The notes below the pieces were generated by a model, which saw only the letters and a program-made list of their open reading frames with translations, had not been told where the DNA came from and ran no database searches. DNA of 64,000 nucleotides from Aerococcus loyolae (GTDB lineage: Bacteria > Bacillota > Bacilli > Lactobacillales > Aerococcaceae): assembly GCF_002871915.2 (NCBI RefSeq), contig NZ_CP126958.1:744001-808000 (forward strand), given 5' to 3'. The translations under genes and the position numbers were made by a program. This document shows, in pieces, positions 37,404-46,838 of this stretch. How positions within the stretch are numbered: the first letter of the stretch is position 1; every line of letters starts with the position of its first letter.

Positions 37404-37808
37404 ATATTTCCGGAAGTTGATGAGAATAAGACGATTGCTAAGGTGAACGATCTGTTAGGCAACTATGACCGCTTGAAGCGTATGAGCCTGTATGACGGCC
37501 ATTTAACAGCAAATTACCGGTATTCTCTCGAGAAGAAAACCCAATCCACTAGTGATGGGGGAGTGGGCAAGGTAATTGAGCGCAGGGAGCGAGGGAGGGA
37601 GATTATAAATGAAATAGATAATGCTATTGAATTAGTTGAACCAGAGTATCGGCAAATATTAAAAGCCAAGTATTTTAGTAAGCGACTAGATTTTGATATT
37701 TATTCATCACTCAGTATATCTAGTAGTGGGTATTATCAGAAGTTACGCAAGGCAAAGCTTCAATTTACTGAGGCTTACAAAGCAGGGGAGCTTTTATGCT
37801 TTGTTTAG
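37404..37808 (+). CDS. ArpU-family-like transcriptional regulator, apparent AUA start
   Basis: About 135 residues starting IFPEVDENKTIAKVNDLLG, which is how ArpU-type late regulators of Gram-positive phages begin. A sigma-like C-terminal HTH follows (VEPEYRQILKAKYF, then SISSSGYYQKLRKAKLQF). Relatives switch on late or packaging genes. The strong site GGAGGGGG (37391-37398) points to the codon ATA at 37404. The frame is open upstream to a GTG at 37347, which has no binding site. Either ATA is used, the start codon has been lost, or the longer form is real. Confidence 0.72.
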   Translation: MFPEVDENKTIAKVNDLLGNYDRLKRMSLYDGHLTANYRYSLEKKTQSTSDGGVGKVIERRERGREIINEIDNAIELVEPEYRQILKAKYFSKRLDFDIYSSLSISSSGYYQKLRKAKLQFTEAYKAGELLCFV

Positions 37809-37848
37809 GGTTATAAAAGGTTAGACACAGTAAGAAAGGAAAATTGAA

Positions 37849-38049
37849 ATGAATAAAGAAGAATTTAATAATCAAGCAGAAAACCAAGAAGAAGTAGACT
37901 ATGTGAAAGAATACGACAAAGACAAGGCGGAAAAAGAGTATCAAAAACACTTTACTGAAACGCACCTCAACAACAGTATTAATGAGTTTGCCAGAATCCA
38001 AAATGAACGCGATGAACGTTTTCGTAAAATAAAATCAAATTGGGATTAA
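37849..38049 (+). CDS. Small charged satellite protein, 66 residues
   Basis: Not recognised. It is extremely charged and helical (KEYDKDKAEKEYQKHF), without a membrane segment or cysteine. It begins behind AAGGAAA and ends 11 bases before the last gene of the element. Such proteins near the right end of satellites often interfere with or adapt helper-phage functions, but nothing in the sequence proves that here. Confidence 0.6.
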   Translation: MNKEEFNNQAENQEEVDYVKEYDKDKAEKEYQKHFTETHLNNSINEFARIQNERDERFRKIKSNWD

Positions 38050-38059
38050 GGGGGATATT

Positions 38060-38734
38060 ATGGATTTACTTAAAGAAATTATTATAAGTCTTCAACCTAG
38101 TGAAGAATTTACTTACGAGCGTAACATTAATAAAATGGACGAGTTAAACACTAAAGGGCTAGAAGCTTTGAATCAGTTTAATCAAAAAGTTGATGAGATA
38201 CGAACTAACTCGAAGTATTCACAGGACGGTAAAAAAGAAGCTTATGAAGAAGAACGTGAAGCGACTGAGAAATTTCTTAAGGAGCAACGCAGAATCTACC
38301 TTAGCTTAAGACGTGAAAACATTGAGTTATTCAATAAGGGTAAACAAAAGTTCAAAGAAATCGGCTTTGAAGAAAGAGGCCTTTATGATCTCACGCCAAT
38401 TGATTTTAGTTACTTGCAAACTGTGTTAATGATGGACAAGAGCGAAAAGACACTGAATTATCTTGCTGAAAAATATGACTATAATTCAGCCGTGATGGAC
38501 GTTATTAATGCCAATGGTAAATACGAGGTAAAGAATCCGTTCTATAGTGATTTAGAGAACCTTTCCACCAATTTTGACGATGATTTGTATGGTAATACCA
38601 GCGAAACGCCTGAGGGCGCTAGGGAAGCGAATATACGGAATGGAATGTTACTAAACCGCATGGCCAAGCTTGATGGGTCACAAGTTAATGAACGTGAAAC
38701 GGTAATACCAGACAGCACTGCCAGACTAAACTAA
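38060..38734 (+). CDS. Unknown helical satellite protein, 224 residues
   Basis: Not recognised. Residues 20-110 are almost wholly charged/helical with coiled-coil character (KKEAYEEEREATEKFLKEQR). The second half is less regular and ends with a polar tail. Composition recalls phage scaffold or capsid-associated proteins, which some satellites encode to redirect capsid assembly; this is a guess. It is the last gene, followed after 22 bases by a terminator. A GGGGG-containing site precedes the ATG. Confidence 0.62.
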   Translation: MDLLKEIIISLQPSEEFTYERNINKMDELNTKGLEALNQFNQKVDEIRTNSKYSQDGKKEAYEEEREATEKFLKEQRRIYLSLRRENIELFNKGKQKFKEIGFEERGLYDLTPIDFSYLQTVLMMDKSEKTLNYLAEKYDYNSAVMDVINANGKYEVKNPFYSDLENLSTNFDDDLYGNTSETPEGAREANIRNGMLLNRMAKLDGSQVNERETVIPDSTARLN

Positions 38735-38756
38735 AAAGAGAATAACAGCGTTAATT

Positions 38757-38785
38757 AGGTGAATCAGTGATGGTTCACCTTTTTC
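38757..38785 (+). terminator. Terminator after the last satellite gene
   Basis: AGGTGAA (38757-38763) pairs with TTCACCT (38774-38780), followed by five T. Confidence 0.88.
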
Positions 38786-39403
38786 ATTGCCCTGAAAGAC
38801 GATGGCAAGGTTTTGACAAGGTAGAGCGAAAATAACCAGCCTTATCACAGTTTAAATGTATTAGTGATGGGATTCATCACGAAATCAAACAACGCCACAC
38901 AGGGCAAATAGGGCGCTTTATGGGCTTGGTGCTAGTGATGATAATTACTAAGATTTCATAAGGTTATTAGCTAACTAAAAAAACTACTCCCAAATTACCC
39001 CGTTAAATTTATATTCCGTCATTAAAAACCTGAGATAGCTGAGGCCTAAAAAAGGGAAACCTTGCAAAACCTTGCATTTTTTAAAACCTGACAAAACTTA
39101 ACATATTTATTACCCATAAGACTCCTAAGATTTTCCATAGGTAGCGATATTAAATAACCTGTTAAAACCTGTTAAGTAAATTGCCAATAAAAAAAGCCCG
39201 CACGGGGCAATTACTACAATTTACTACATTACTAAATAATACTAAATTTAAATTTACTAACTCAGCGATGGGGGTAGAAAGATCTTGCCCCATATCTTGC
39301 CCCATGAGGTGCAAAATTAGAGCTTAACTATTATTAACAATTAAGTTGTAAATGCTGTTAAATCAACATTTCTAAGGCATATTTGAAAGCCTTAAAATTT
39401 AAA
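38786..39403. other. Non-coding right end of the satellite with short repeats
   Basis: No gene is seen in these 620 bases. They hold GTGATG/CATCAC (38864-38880), a set of AAACCT-containing repeats (39025-39175, including AACCTTGCA twice with 10-base spacing at 39058 and 39068, and AACCTGTTAA in tandem at 39156-39175), a GCCCG/CGGGC hairpin preceding an A run (39190-39208, a terminator on the minus strand), several TACTA repeats (39213-39260) and the arm-type sites at 39285. Confidence 0.6.
39285..39305. repeat. Right tandem integrase arm-type sites
   Basis: Two TTGCCCCAT copies separated by ATC, identical over 21 bases to 29821-29841. They lie about 100 bases inside the right attachment site. 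Confidence 0.75.
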
Positions 39404-39429
39404 TACGCACCCAGAGGGAATCGAACCCC
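39404..39429 (-). repeat. attR: 26-bp repeat inside the intact tRNA-Arg gene
   Basis: Same 26 bases as 29732-29757. It covers the discriminator, the 3' acceptor strand and the T arm of tRNA-Arg(CCG). Confidence 0.93.
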
Positions 39430-39477
39430 CATCTCAAGAACCGGAATCTTACGTGATATCCATTACACTATGGGTGC
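39406..39477 (-). tRNA. tRNA-Arg (CCG), integration target
   Basis: Minus-strand cloverleaf with acceptor GCACCCA/TGGGTGC, discriminator G and anticodon CCG in the loop TTCCGGT. No encoded CCA. The gene is complete because the element carries the 3' end of the tRNA. Confidence 0.94.
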
Positions 39478-39680
39478 AAGCAATAAATACATTATAGCAC
39501 AAATAGCATACTTTTGTTAAGAACTTTTTTGAAAAAAGTATTGTTGTTATCGATGATTTCTTACTATAATAGCTTCACCCGCAAAATCAACAAATAAAGA
39601 AGCTAGCTTACTTCTGCTTTGAAGGGCATTAATGGCAAGTTGGCATAAATATTTCCCCGTAAAAGTGCCATAAGTTTATC

Positions 39681-39712
39681 TATTGACCTATATTGACTAT
39701 TAAGGTTATAAT
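39681..39712 (+). promoter_or_regulatory. clpP promoter with CtsR operator
   Basis: The minus strand reads GTCAATATAGGTCAA (over 39683-39697), the heptad repeat recognised by the stress repressor CtsR. It overlaps a -35 box TTGACC (39683-39688), and a -10 TATAAT follows (39707-39712). Confidence 0.82.
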
Positions 39713-39742
39713 GATTAGGAAGTCGAAAAAGGAGGAAATTAA

Positions 39743-40345
39743 ATGAATTTAGTACCGACAGTGATTGAACAATCACCTCGTGGTGAACGTGCTTATGATA
39801 TTTATTCGCGCTTACTGAAGGACCGTATTATCATGCTCAGTGGAGAAGTTAATGATGATATGGCAAACAGCGTTATTGCCCAATTACTTTTCTTAGATGC
39901 TCAAGATAACGATAAAGATATTTATATATACATTAACAGTCCAGGAGGATCAGTAACTGCAGGGATGGCCATTTACGACACCATGCAATTTGTTAATGCT
40001 GATGTTGTGACCATAGTCACTGGTTTAGCAGCTTCTATGGGCTCTATCTTATTGATTGGTGGTACAAAAGGAAAACGTTATGCTTTGCCTCATTCTGAAG
40101 TGCTTATTCACCAACCTCTAGGTGGCGTTCAAGGTCAGGCTACTGAAATTGAAATATCAGCTCGTCATATCTTACAAACTAAGCAAACCTTAAAAGAAAT
40201 TATTGCTGAACGTTCTGGTCAAGATATCGACAAAGTGGAAAAAGATATGGACCGTGACTACTGGATGACTGCCAAAGAAGCTAAGGAATATGGCATCATT
40301 GATGAAATCATGGCTTCTAACCAAGGCCTTAAAGGTCAAGAATAG
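39743..40345 (+). CDS. clpP: ATP-dependent Clp protease proteolytic subunit
   Basis: ClpP forms the 14-subunit barrel that degrades proteins fed by ClpX/ClpC/ClpE, including ssrA-tagged ones. The 200 residues have the normal length. Catalytic Ser is in [11 protein letters not shown] (about residue 98), His in [14 protein letters not shown] (about 123) and Asp in the following helix region. There is no propeptide of note. GGAGG precedes the ATG. It has its own CtsR-controlled promoter and a terminator, so it is monocistronic. smpB and ssrA for tagging lie in the same window. Confidence 0.97.
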   Translation: MNLVPTVIEQSPRGERAYDIYSRLLKDRIIMLSGEVNDDMANSVIAQLLFLDAQDNDKDIYIYINSPGGSVTAGMAIYDTMQFVNADVVTIVTGLAASMGSILLIGGTKGKRYALPHSEVLIHQPLGGVQGQATEIEISARHILQTKQTLKEIIAERSGQDIDKVEKDMDRDYWMTAKEAKEYGIIDEIMASNQGLKGQE

Positions 40346-40373
40346 TATCATAAAAGACAAATACAAAATAATT

Positions 40374-40409
40374 ACCGAGTGTAGCTTAAGTAAGTACACT
40401 CGGTTTTTA
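40374..40409 (+). terminator. Terminator of clpP
   Basis: ACCGAGTGT (40374-40382) and ACACTCGGT (40396-40404) form a perfect 9-bp stem with a T run. Confidence 0.94.
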
Positions 40410-40437
40410 TAAAATTTAGATTTCCACTGCAAAATGC

Positions 40438-40466
40438 TTGCGACTGCATGATATTCTTGTTATACT
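40438..40466 (+). promoter_or_regulatory. Promoter of the cggR-gap operon
   Basis: The -35 TTGCGA (40438-40443) and -10 TATACT (40461-40466) have a 17-base spacer. Confidence 0.6.
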
Positions 40467-40535
40467 ACTAGTGTAGAAAAATGAATAGCAGATAGAACTG
40501 CTCAAATTTTTTTGCACTATGTTGGTCAAAAAAAG

Positions 40536-40561
40536 GCATGACGGACAATAAAAGTCCATGC
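40536..40561 (+). promoter_or_regulatory. CggR operator
   Basis: GCATGACGGAC then six A/T bases, A, GTCC and ATGC: GGAC/GTCC inside GCAT/ATGC. It matches the right half of the B. subtilis CggR operator (CGGGAC, N6, TGTCC). It overlaps an in-frame ATG at 40538, which makes that ATG an unlikely start. Confidence 0.72.
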
Positions 40562-40579
40562 AATAGAAAGTTGAATGTC

Positions 40580-41620
40580 ATGAAAGCCGTTTACAGTAGA
40601 ATCCTTAAAGTGGTTCCTGAATTGGAAGACCTCTTTAAAAAAAGGATGCAAATTTTACAAATGGTCTTACGCTTTCAACCTATTGGTCGCCAAATTTTGG
40701 CAAAGAAGTTAGACATGACTGAGCGACCACTCCGTCGTGAAACGAATATCCTTAAAAAAGAAGGGTTATTAGATTCCACTAGAAATGGAATGGTTATCAC
40801 CGCTAAGGGTGAGGAAGCTTTAGCTTTTGCTCGCGAAATGCTCCATGAAGATTCTAGTTTATTTGCTAAGGAACAACGCTTAGAAAAGCAACTAGGTATC
40901 GATGAGGTACATATTATTGAGAGTAATCTTGATGAAGAAAATAGTACCTTGGCACAAATAGGAGTATTCTTATCTAACTATTTAGCCAATACTTTGCCAG
41001 AAGGATACATTACGGTGGCTGTTTCAGGCGGCTCGACAATACTCGAGGTTGCTAAGAGCTTAAACCGTAAAGTTCTAACTAAGAATCGGCATTTTACGAT
41101 TGTTCCTGTCCGTGGTGGCATGGGCGATTCGGTGGCGATTCAGGCAAATACAATTAGTGACCAACTCGCACACCGCTTAAATGGGACTACTAATTCTCTC
41201 TACGTTCCTGATGTTCTGACTGAAGAAACCAGAGACTTATTAGTGAAAGAGCCCTCCATTCAAGCAACATTAAATATTTTAAAGCGGACCGATGCTTTAT
41301 TATTTAGTGTTGGCGATGCTAGAATCATGGCCCAAAGACGGGGGTTTTCATCAGAATTAATTGATAAAATCCTTGCTAAGGGAGCCATTGGTGAAGCATT
41401 CGGGTGTTTTTACACCAAGGAGGGGGAAATAGTTTATCAAATGCCCCGTATTGGTTTACAATTAGATCAAATAAAGGATATTCAATATCCCATTCTAATT
41501 GCTGGCGGTCGTGCTAAAGCAAAAGCCATTCAAGCTTTTGCAAAACTCGCACCCTTTAACTTTGTCCTAGTGACAGATTTAGGGGTAAGTAATCAGGTTT
41601 TAAATGAGGAAACTCATTAA
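40580..41620 (+). CDS. cggR: Central glycolytic genes regulator CggR
   Basis: CggR is a SorC-family repressor of the gap operon that is released by fructose 1,6-bisphosphate (known for B. subtilis). From this start the protein has 346 residues. The N-terminal HTH (about residues 20-75: MQILQMVLRFQPIGRQILAKKL, TERPLRRETNILKKEGLL) is followed by the sugar-binding domain with VAVSGGSTILEVAKSL and FTIVPVRGGMGDSVAIQANT. Homologues begin near MKAVYSRILKVVPEL. A longer frame from 40538 would put the start inside the operator. gap follows after 36 bases. Confidence 0.9.
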   Translation: MKAVYSRILKVVPELEDLFKKRMQILQMVLRFQPIGRQILAKKLDMTERPLRRETNILKKEGLLDSTRNGMVITAKGEEALAFAREMLHEDSSLFAKEQRLEKQLGIDEVHIIESNLDEENSTLAQIGVFLSNYLANTLPEGYITVAVSGGSTILEVAKSLNRKVLTKNRHFTIVPVRGGMGDSVAIQANTISDQLAHRLNGTTNSLYVPDVLTEETRDLLVKEPSIQATLNILKRTDALLFSVGDARIMAQRRGFSSELIDKILAKGAIGEAFGCFYTKEGEIVYQMPRIGLQLDQIKDIQYPILIAGGRAKAKAIQAFAKLAPFNFVLVTDLGVSNQVLNEETH

Positions 41621-41656
41621 AAATATTTTTATTTCCGAAGGAGGAAAATTATTAAT

Positions 41657-42655
41657 ATGGTAAAAGTAGGTATTAATGGTTTTGGACGTATCGGACGTTT
41701 AGCTTTCCGTCGTATCCAAGATGTTGAAGGTTTAGAAGTAGTTGCAATCAATGACTTAACTGACTCAAAAATGTTAGCTCACTTATTGAAATATGACACC
41801 ACTCATGGTCGTTTCAATGGTGAAATTGAAGTTTTAGATGACGCCTTCAAAGTAAACGGTAAAGAAGTTAAAGTTATGTCTCATCCAGACCCAGCTGAAA
41901 TTCCTTGGGGTGACTTAGGTGTAGAAGTTGTTCTTGAAGCTACTGGTTTCTTTGCATCAAAAGAAAAAGCTGAACTACACTTAAAAGGTGGAGCTAAGAA
42001 AGTTGTTATTACTGCACCAGGTGGAGCAGATATTCCAACTATCGTTTACAACACCAACCATGAAATCTTAACAGGGGATGAAACTGTTATTTCTGGTGCT
42101 TCATGTACCACTAACTGTTTAGCACCTTTAGCAGATGCTTTAAACAAGAGCTTTGGTATTGTTGAAGGTTTAATGTCTACTATCCATGCTTATACAGGGG
42201 ACCAAAACACCTTGGATGCTCCACACCGTAAGGGAGACTTCCGTCGTGCACGTGCCGCTGCAGAAAACATTATTCCTAACACTACCGGTGCTGCAAAAGC
42301 TGTTGGACAAGTTTTACCAGAATTAAATGGTAAATTAGATGGTTCCGCACAACGTGTACCTGTTAAATCTGGTTCTATTACTGAATTCTTCACCGTTCTT
42401 GAAAAGAATGTTACCGTTGAAGAAGTTAACGCTGCTATGAAGGCTGCTTCAAATGAATCCTTCGGTTACAACGAAGACGAAATCGTTTCTTCAGATATTG
42501 TAGGTATGACTTATGGTTCCTTATTCGACGCAACCTTAACTAAAGTTATGGACGTTGACGGTAAGCAATTAGTGAAGACTGCTGCATGGTATGACAACGA
42601 AATGTCATATACTTCACAATTAGTACGTACCTTAGAATACTTCGCTAAGTTATAA
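41657..42655 (+). CDS. gapA: Glyceraldehyde-3-phosphate dehydrogenase
   Basis: The enzyme oxidises and phosphorylates glyceraldehyde 3-phosphate with NAD+. At 332 residues it has the standard length: [15 protein letters not shown] (NAD fold, residues 4-18), the active-site [12 protein letters not shown] with catalytic Cys near 151, a His in [10 protein letters not shown], and the conserved [15 protein letters not shown] end. GGAGG lies before the ATG. Codons are strongly biased, as expected for a very highly expressed gene. A terminator-like hairpin separates it from pgk. Confidence 0.98.
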   Translation: MVKVGINGFGRIGRLAFRRIQDVEGLEVVAINDLTDSKMLAHLLKYDTTHGRFNGEIEVLDDAFKVNGKEVKVMSHPDPAEIPWGDLGVEVVLEATGFFASKEKAELHLKGGAKKVVITAPGGADIPTIVYNTNHEILTGDETVISGASCTTNCLAPLADALNKSFGIVEGLMSTIHAYTGDQNTLDAPHRKGDFRRARAAAENIIPNTTGAAKAVGQVLPELNGKLDGSAQRVPVKSGSITEFFTVLEKNVTVEEVNAAMKAASNESFGYNEDEIVSSDIVGMTYGSLFDATLTKVMDVDGKQLVKTAAWYDNEMSYTSQLVRTLEYFAKL

Positions 42656-42691
42656 TAAACGCTAACGTTTAATAAAAGCGTCTATCCATGT

Positions 42692-42726
42692 AAAGGCGGG
42701 GAGTCAGACGCTCCCTGCCTTTTTTC
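42692..42726 (+). terminator. Hairpin with T run between gapA and pgk
   Basis: AAGGCGGGGAG pairs with CTCCCTGCCTT (one G-T pair), followed by T6. It looks like a full rho-independent terminator, yet pgk starts 28 bases later with no visible promoter, so partial read-through is likely. Confidence 0.85.
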
Positions 42727-42753
42727 TAAGTGATAGAAAAAGGAGAAATGAAT

Positions 42754-43950
42754 ATGGCAAAAGAAACTGTAAAAGATGTTAATGTCCAAGGCAAAAAGAT
42801 TTTAATGCGGGTTGACTTCAATGTTCCTATGAAGGATGGAGAAATTACCGATGATAATCGGATGGTTCAAGCCCTACCAACAATTAAGTATGTGATTGAA
42901 CAAGGCGGAAAATTGATCTTATTTTCTCACTTAGGCAAAGTGAAAAGTGAAGAAGATAAAAAAGACAAGTCCCTTGCTCCAGTGGCTAAACACTTAGAAG
43001 AACTCTTAGGGCAAAAAGTGGTCTTTGTTCCTGCTACTCGTGGACAAGAGTTAGAAGAAGCCATTGACCAATTAAATGATGGGGAAGTTTTACTTTTTGA
43101 AAACACCCGCTTTGAAGATGTTGATGGCAAGAAAGAATCAGGTAACGATCCTGAATTAGGTAAATATTGGGCTTCATTAGGCGACGGTATTTTTGTTAAC
43201 GACGCCTTTGGGACTGCCCACCGTGCCCATGCATCGAATGTTGGTATTTCTGCCAATGTTGACCATGCCGTAGCTGGCTTCTTGATGGAAAAGGAATTAA
43301 ACTTCTTAGGGGATGCAGTCAATAATCCTAAGCGACCTTTTGTTGCTATCTTAGGTGGGGCTAAAGTTTCCGATAAAATTGCCGTGATCGAATCCTTACT
43401 TAATAAGGCCGACAAAGTGCTTATTGGTGGGGGTATGGCTTATACATTCTTAAAAGCAAAGGGTTATGAAGTGGGTAACTCCTTGTTAGAAGAAGACCGC
43501 GTTTCATTAGCCAAAGAAATCATGGAAAAAGCTGGCGACAAACTTTACCTTCCAGTGGATGTTGTCGTTGCTGATGACTTCTCAAATGACGCTAATACGC
43601 AAGTAGTAGCTGCTGATGCCATTCCTGAAGGTTGGGAAGGCTTGGATTCCGGTCCTAAGACCAATGAATTATTTGCTAAACAATTAGAAGATGCCAAAAC
43701 GGTTGTATGGAATGGCCCAATGGGTGTCTTTGAAATGGAAAAATTTGCTATTGGTACCAATGCCGTATGTAAAGCGGTTGCTGACCTTGACGATGCCATT
43801 ACTATTGTTGGTGGTGGGGATTCTGCATCAGCTGCTAAGAATTCAGGATTTGCTGAAAAATTCTCACACATTTCTACCGGTGGGGGAGCTTCTTTACAAT
43901 TCTTAGAAGGTAATCCTCTACCAGGTGTTGAAGCGTTAAGTGAAAAATAA
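42754..43950 (+). CDS. pgk: Phosphoglycerate kinase
   Basis: Pgk transfers phosphate from 1,3-bisphosphoglycerate to ADP. From this start the protein has 398 residues. Substrate-binding [18 protein letters not shown] near residue 18, FSHLGK near 60, ENTRFED near 117, [11 protein letters not shown] near 150, and the nucleotide-binding [14 protein letters not shown] and [10 protein letters not shown] in the C-terminal lobe are all present. In-frame codons GTG 42730 and ATG 42748 exist upstream, but AGGAG (42741-42745) sits eight bases before the ATG at 42754. Confidence 0.97.
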   Translation: MAKETVKDVNVQGKKILMRVDFNVPMKDGEITDDNRMVQALPTIKYVIEQGGKLILFSHLGKVKSEEDKKDKSLAPVAKHLEELLGQKVVFVPATRGQELEEAIDQLNDGEVLLFENTRFEDVDGKKESGNDPELGKYWASLGDGIFVNDAFGTAHRAHASNVGISANVDHAVAGFLMEKELNFLGDAVNNPKRPFVAILGGAKVSDKIAVIESLLNKADKVLIGGGMAYTFLKAKGYEVGNSLLEEDRVSLAKEIMEKAGDKLYLPVDVVVADDFSNDANTQVVAADAIPEGWEGLDSGPKTNELFAKQLEDAKTVVWNGPMGVFEMEKFAIGTNAVCKAVADLDDAITIVGGGDSASAAKNSGFAEKFSHISTGGGASLQFLEGNPLPGVEALSEK

Positions 43951-43965
43951 GGAAGGATGAACAAA

Positions 43966-44721
43966 GTGAGACAAGTTTTAATTGCCGGGAACTGGAAATT
44001 AAATAAAACCGCTAGTGAAGCAAAAGCTTTTATTGAAGACCTGAAAGCTAAATTAAGTGGTAGTGAAAAAGCTGAAGTTTTGGTTTGCCCACCAGCTTTA
44101 TACGTGCAAAGCTTACTCTCTGAAAGTCAAGGCACTAACATTAAAGTCGGTGCTCAAAACTGCTACTATGAAAATAGTGGGGCTTTCACTGGAGAAATTT
44201 CACCTTTAGCCTTAGCTGATCTAGGAGCAAGCTATGTGGTTATCGGCCACTCTGAACGTCGTGAATTATTTAATGAAAGCGATGAAGATGTTGCTAAGAA
44301 AGCCAAAGCAATCTTCGATAATGGCATGACCCCAATTATTTGCTGTGGTGAAACCTTAGACCAACGTGAAGAAGGCATTGCTAAAGAATGGATCACTGGA
44401 CAAATCAAGGCAGCTTTAAAAGAACTTAGCCAAGAAGAAATTGCTAAAAGTGTCATTGCTTATGAACCTATCTGGGCAATTGGTACCGGTAAAACAGCCT
44501 CTCCAGAAGACGCTGAAGAAATTTGTGGTCACATTCGTGACGTTGTTTTTGAAGTTGCTGGCCAAGAAGCTAGCGATGCTGTCCGTATCCTTTACGGTGG
44601 CTCAGTGAAACCAGCTAATGTAAAAGATATTTTAGCCCAAGAAAATATTGATGGCGCCCTAGTCGGGGGAGCTAGTCTTCAAGTCGACGATTTTCTTGCT
44701 TTAGTTAATGCTGCAGAATAA
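43966..44721 (+). CDS. tpiA: Triosephosphate isomerase
   Basis: TpiA interconverts dihydroxyacetone phosphate and glyceraldehyde 3-phosphate. From the GTG at 43966 it has 251 residues: AGNWKLNK near the start, the catalytic His in GHSERRELF near residue 95, the catalytic Glu in AYEPIWAIGTGK near 165, and the phosphate-binding YGGSVKPAN and GGASL. An ATG at 43957 directly abuts the GGAAGG ribosome binding site (43951-43956), too close to use, whereas the GTG is nine bases away; homologues also start at this point. Confidence 0.95.
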   Translation: MRQVLIAGNWKLNKTASEAKAFIEDLKAKLSGSEKAEVLVCPPALYVQSLLSESQGTNIKVGAQNCYYENSGAFTGEISPLALADLGASYVVIGHSERRELFNESDEDVAKKAKAIFDNGMTPIICCGETLDQREEGIAKEWITGQIKAALKELSQEEIAKSVIAYEPIWAIGTGKTASPEDAEEICGHIRDVVFEVAGQEASDAVRILYGGSVKPANVKDILAQENIDGALVGGASLQVDDFLALVNAAE

Positions 44722-44754
44722 TTCATCAAATAGATTATAAAATTAATTAGATAA

Positions 44755-46068
<1,314 letters not shown>

Positions 46069-46103
46069 TCCAATAAGTAAATTTAAAAACGTTTTTAATT
46101 AAT

Positions 46104-46130
46104 AAGGTGGGTCGCTCCCACCTTTTTATT
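46104..46130 (+). terminator. Terminator of the glycolytic operon
   Basis: AAGGTGGG and CCCACCTT-type arms around a short loop are followed by five T, about 40 bases after eno. Confidence 0.9.
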
Positions 46131-46235
46131 TTTACTCTAATGGGGAAAGACTTCTTGAAAACTAAGAGACTTTTCGTGTTAAATAAAGTGTGCTAAGATA
46201 GAAATTAATGATTCCAAGGGATAAGGAGGGATTAA

Positions 46236-46838
46236 ATGTCTCAAACAGAAGACCGCCAAGCTTGGATAGAACAACGTAAGAGCGACAATTATATTTTTGC
46301 TGACGTCATCCAACAGGCTGATGATCGCTATTTAATCAATGGCCAAGCTTTTCAAGTGGTTAAGGATGCTGAAGCGGGCATCGATAAGCAGGAATTAGCT
46401 AACCGCTATATGGATATTTTGGATAGCTATGACTATGTGGTGGGCGATTGGAGTTTCCAACAATTGCGTTTGAAGGGCTTTTATGAAGATAAATTACCCC
46501 ACACCAGCATTGACCAGCAAATTTCTTTTCTCGATGATTATTTATATGAATATTGTAGTTTTGGTTGCGATTATTTTGTTTTAAAGCACCTGCGTAGTGA
46601 AGAAGAAATCAATGAACGTAACCGCCAATTGAAGAGTAAAAGGAATAATCAAAATTCTAAGCGTAAGAAGAGAAGGAATAGTCGTCATAATAATCAAGGA
46701 AATAATCATAAAAAAGCTTCTAAAAAACAAACGAAGACAGTGGGTAAGCGCTTCTCTGTGAAAAAGAAAAATTCCAGTCGTAAAGCCAATGCTGTTAAAG
46801 TAACTGATAAAAAAACATTTAAAATAAGGAAAAAGTGA
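46236..46838 (+). CDS. yutD: YutD-family protein with basic tail
   Basis: A 200-residue protein. Residues 25-130 are the YutD (DUF1027) domain: RYMDILDSYDYVVGDWSFQQLRLKGF and the end YLYEYCSFGCDYFVLKHL with two conserved cysteines. The last 65 residues are almost all Lys/Arg/Asn/Ser, suggesting nucleic-acid or ribosome contact. The function of the family is unknown. It is followed with a shared base by yutF, as in other Firmicutes, so the two are coupled. AAGGAGGG precedes the ATG. Confidence 0.85.
   Translation: MSQTEDRQAWIEQRKSDNYIFADVIQQADDRYLINGQAFQVVKDAEAGIDKQELANRYMDILDSYDYVVGDWSFQQLRLKGFYEDKLPHTSIDQQISFLDDYLYEYCSFGCDYFVLKHLRSEEEINERNRQLKSKRNNQNSKRKKRRNSRHNNQGNNHKKASKKQTKTVGKRFSVKKKNSSRKANAVKVTDKKTFKIRKK

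Larger units (their letters stand above)
29732..39429. mobile_element. Phage satellite (PICI-like) integrated in tRNA-Arg(CCG), 9.7 kb
   Basis: The element is bounded by a 26-bp direct repeat that forms the 3' end of tRNA-Arg(CCG). Gene order: integrase and repressor leftward; then rightward a Cro-like protein, small genes, an Xis-like HTH protein, three small to medium unknown proteins, a primase, an SF3 helicase, an iteron-rich origin-like segment, an ArpU-like regulator and two unknown genes. There are no head, tail, terminase, portal, lysin or holin genes. This layout (int-stl / xis-pri-rep-ori) is that of phage-inducible chromosomal islands. All frames are intact, so it may be mobilisable by a helper phage. 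Confidence 0.85.

Noticed and set aside
36755..39260. CRISPR array among the short repeats of the satellite
   Set aside because: Repeats are about 5-12 bases, in both orientations and with 5-50-base irregular spacing. There are no cas genes.
42927..43964. Long open frames on the minus strand across pgk
   Set aside because: They are antisense to a highly biased, highly expressed gene, have no ribosome binding sites and no recognisable protein pattern. Codon bias of the sense gene opens these frames by chance.
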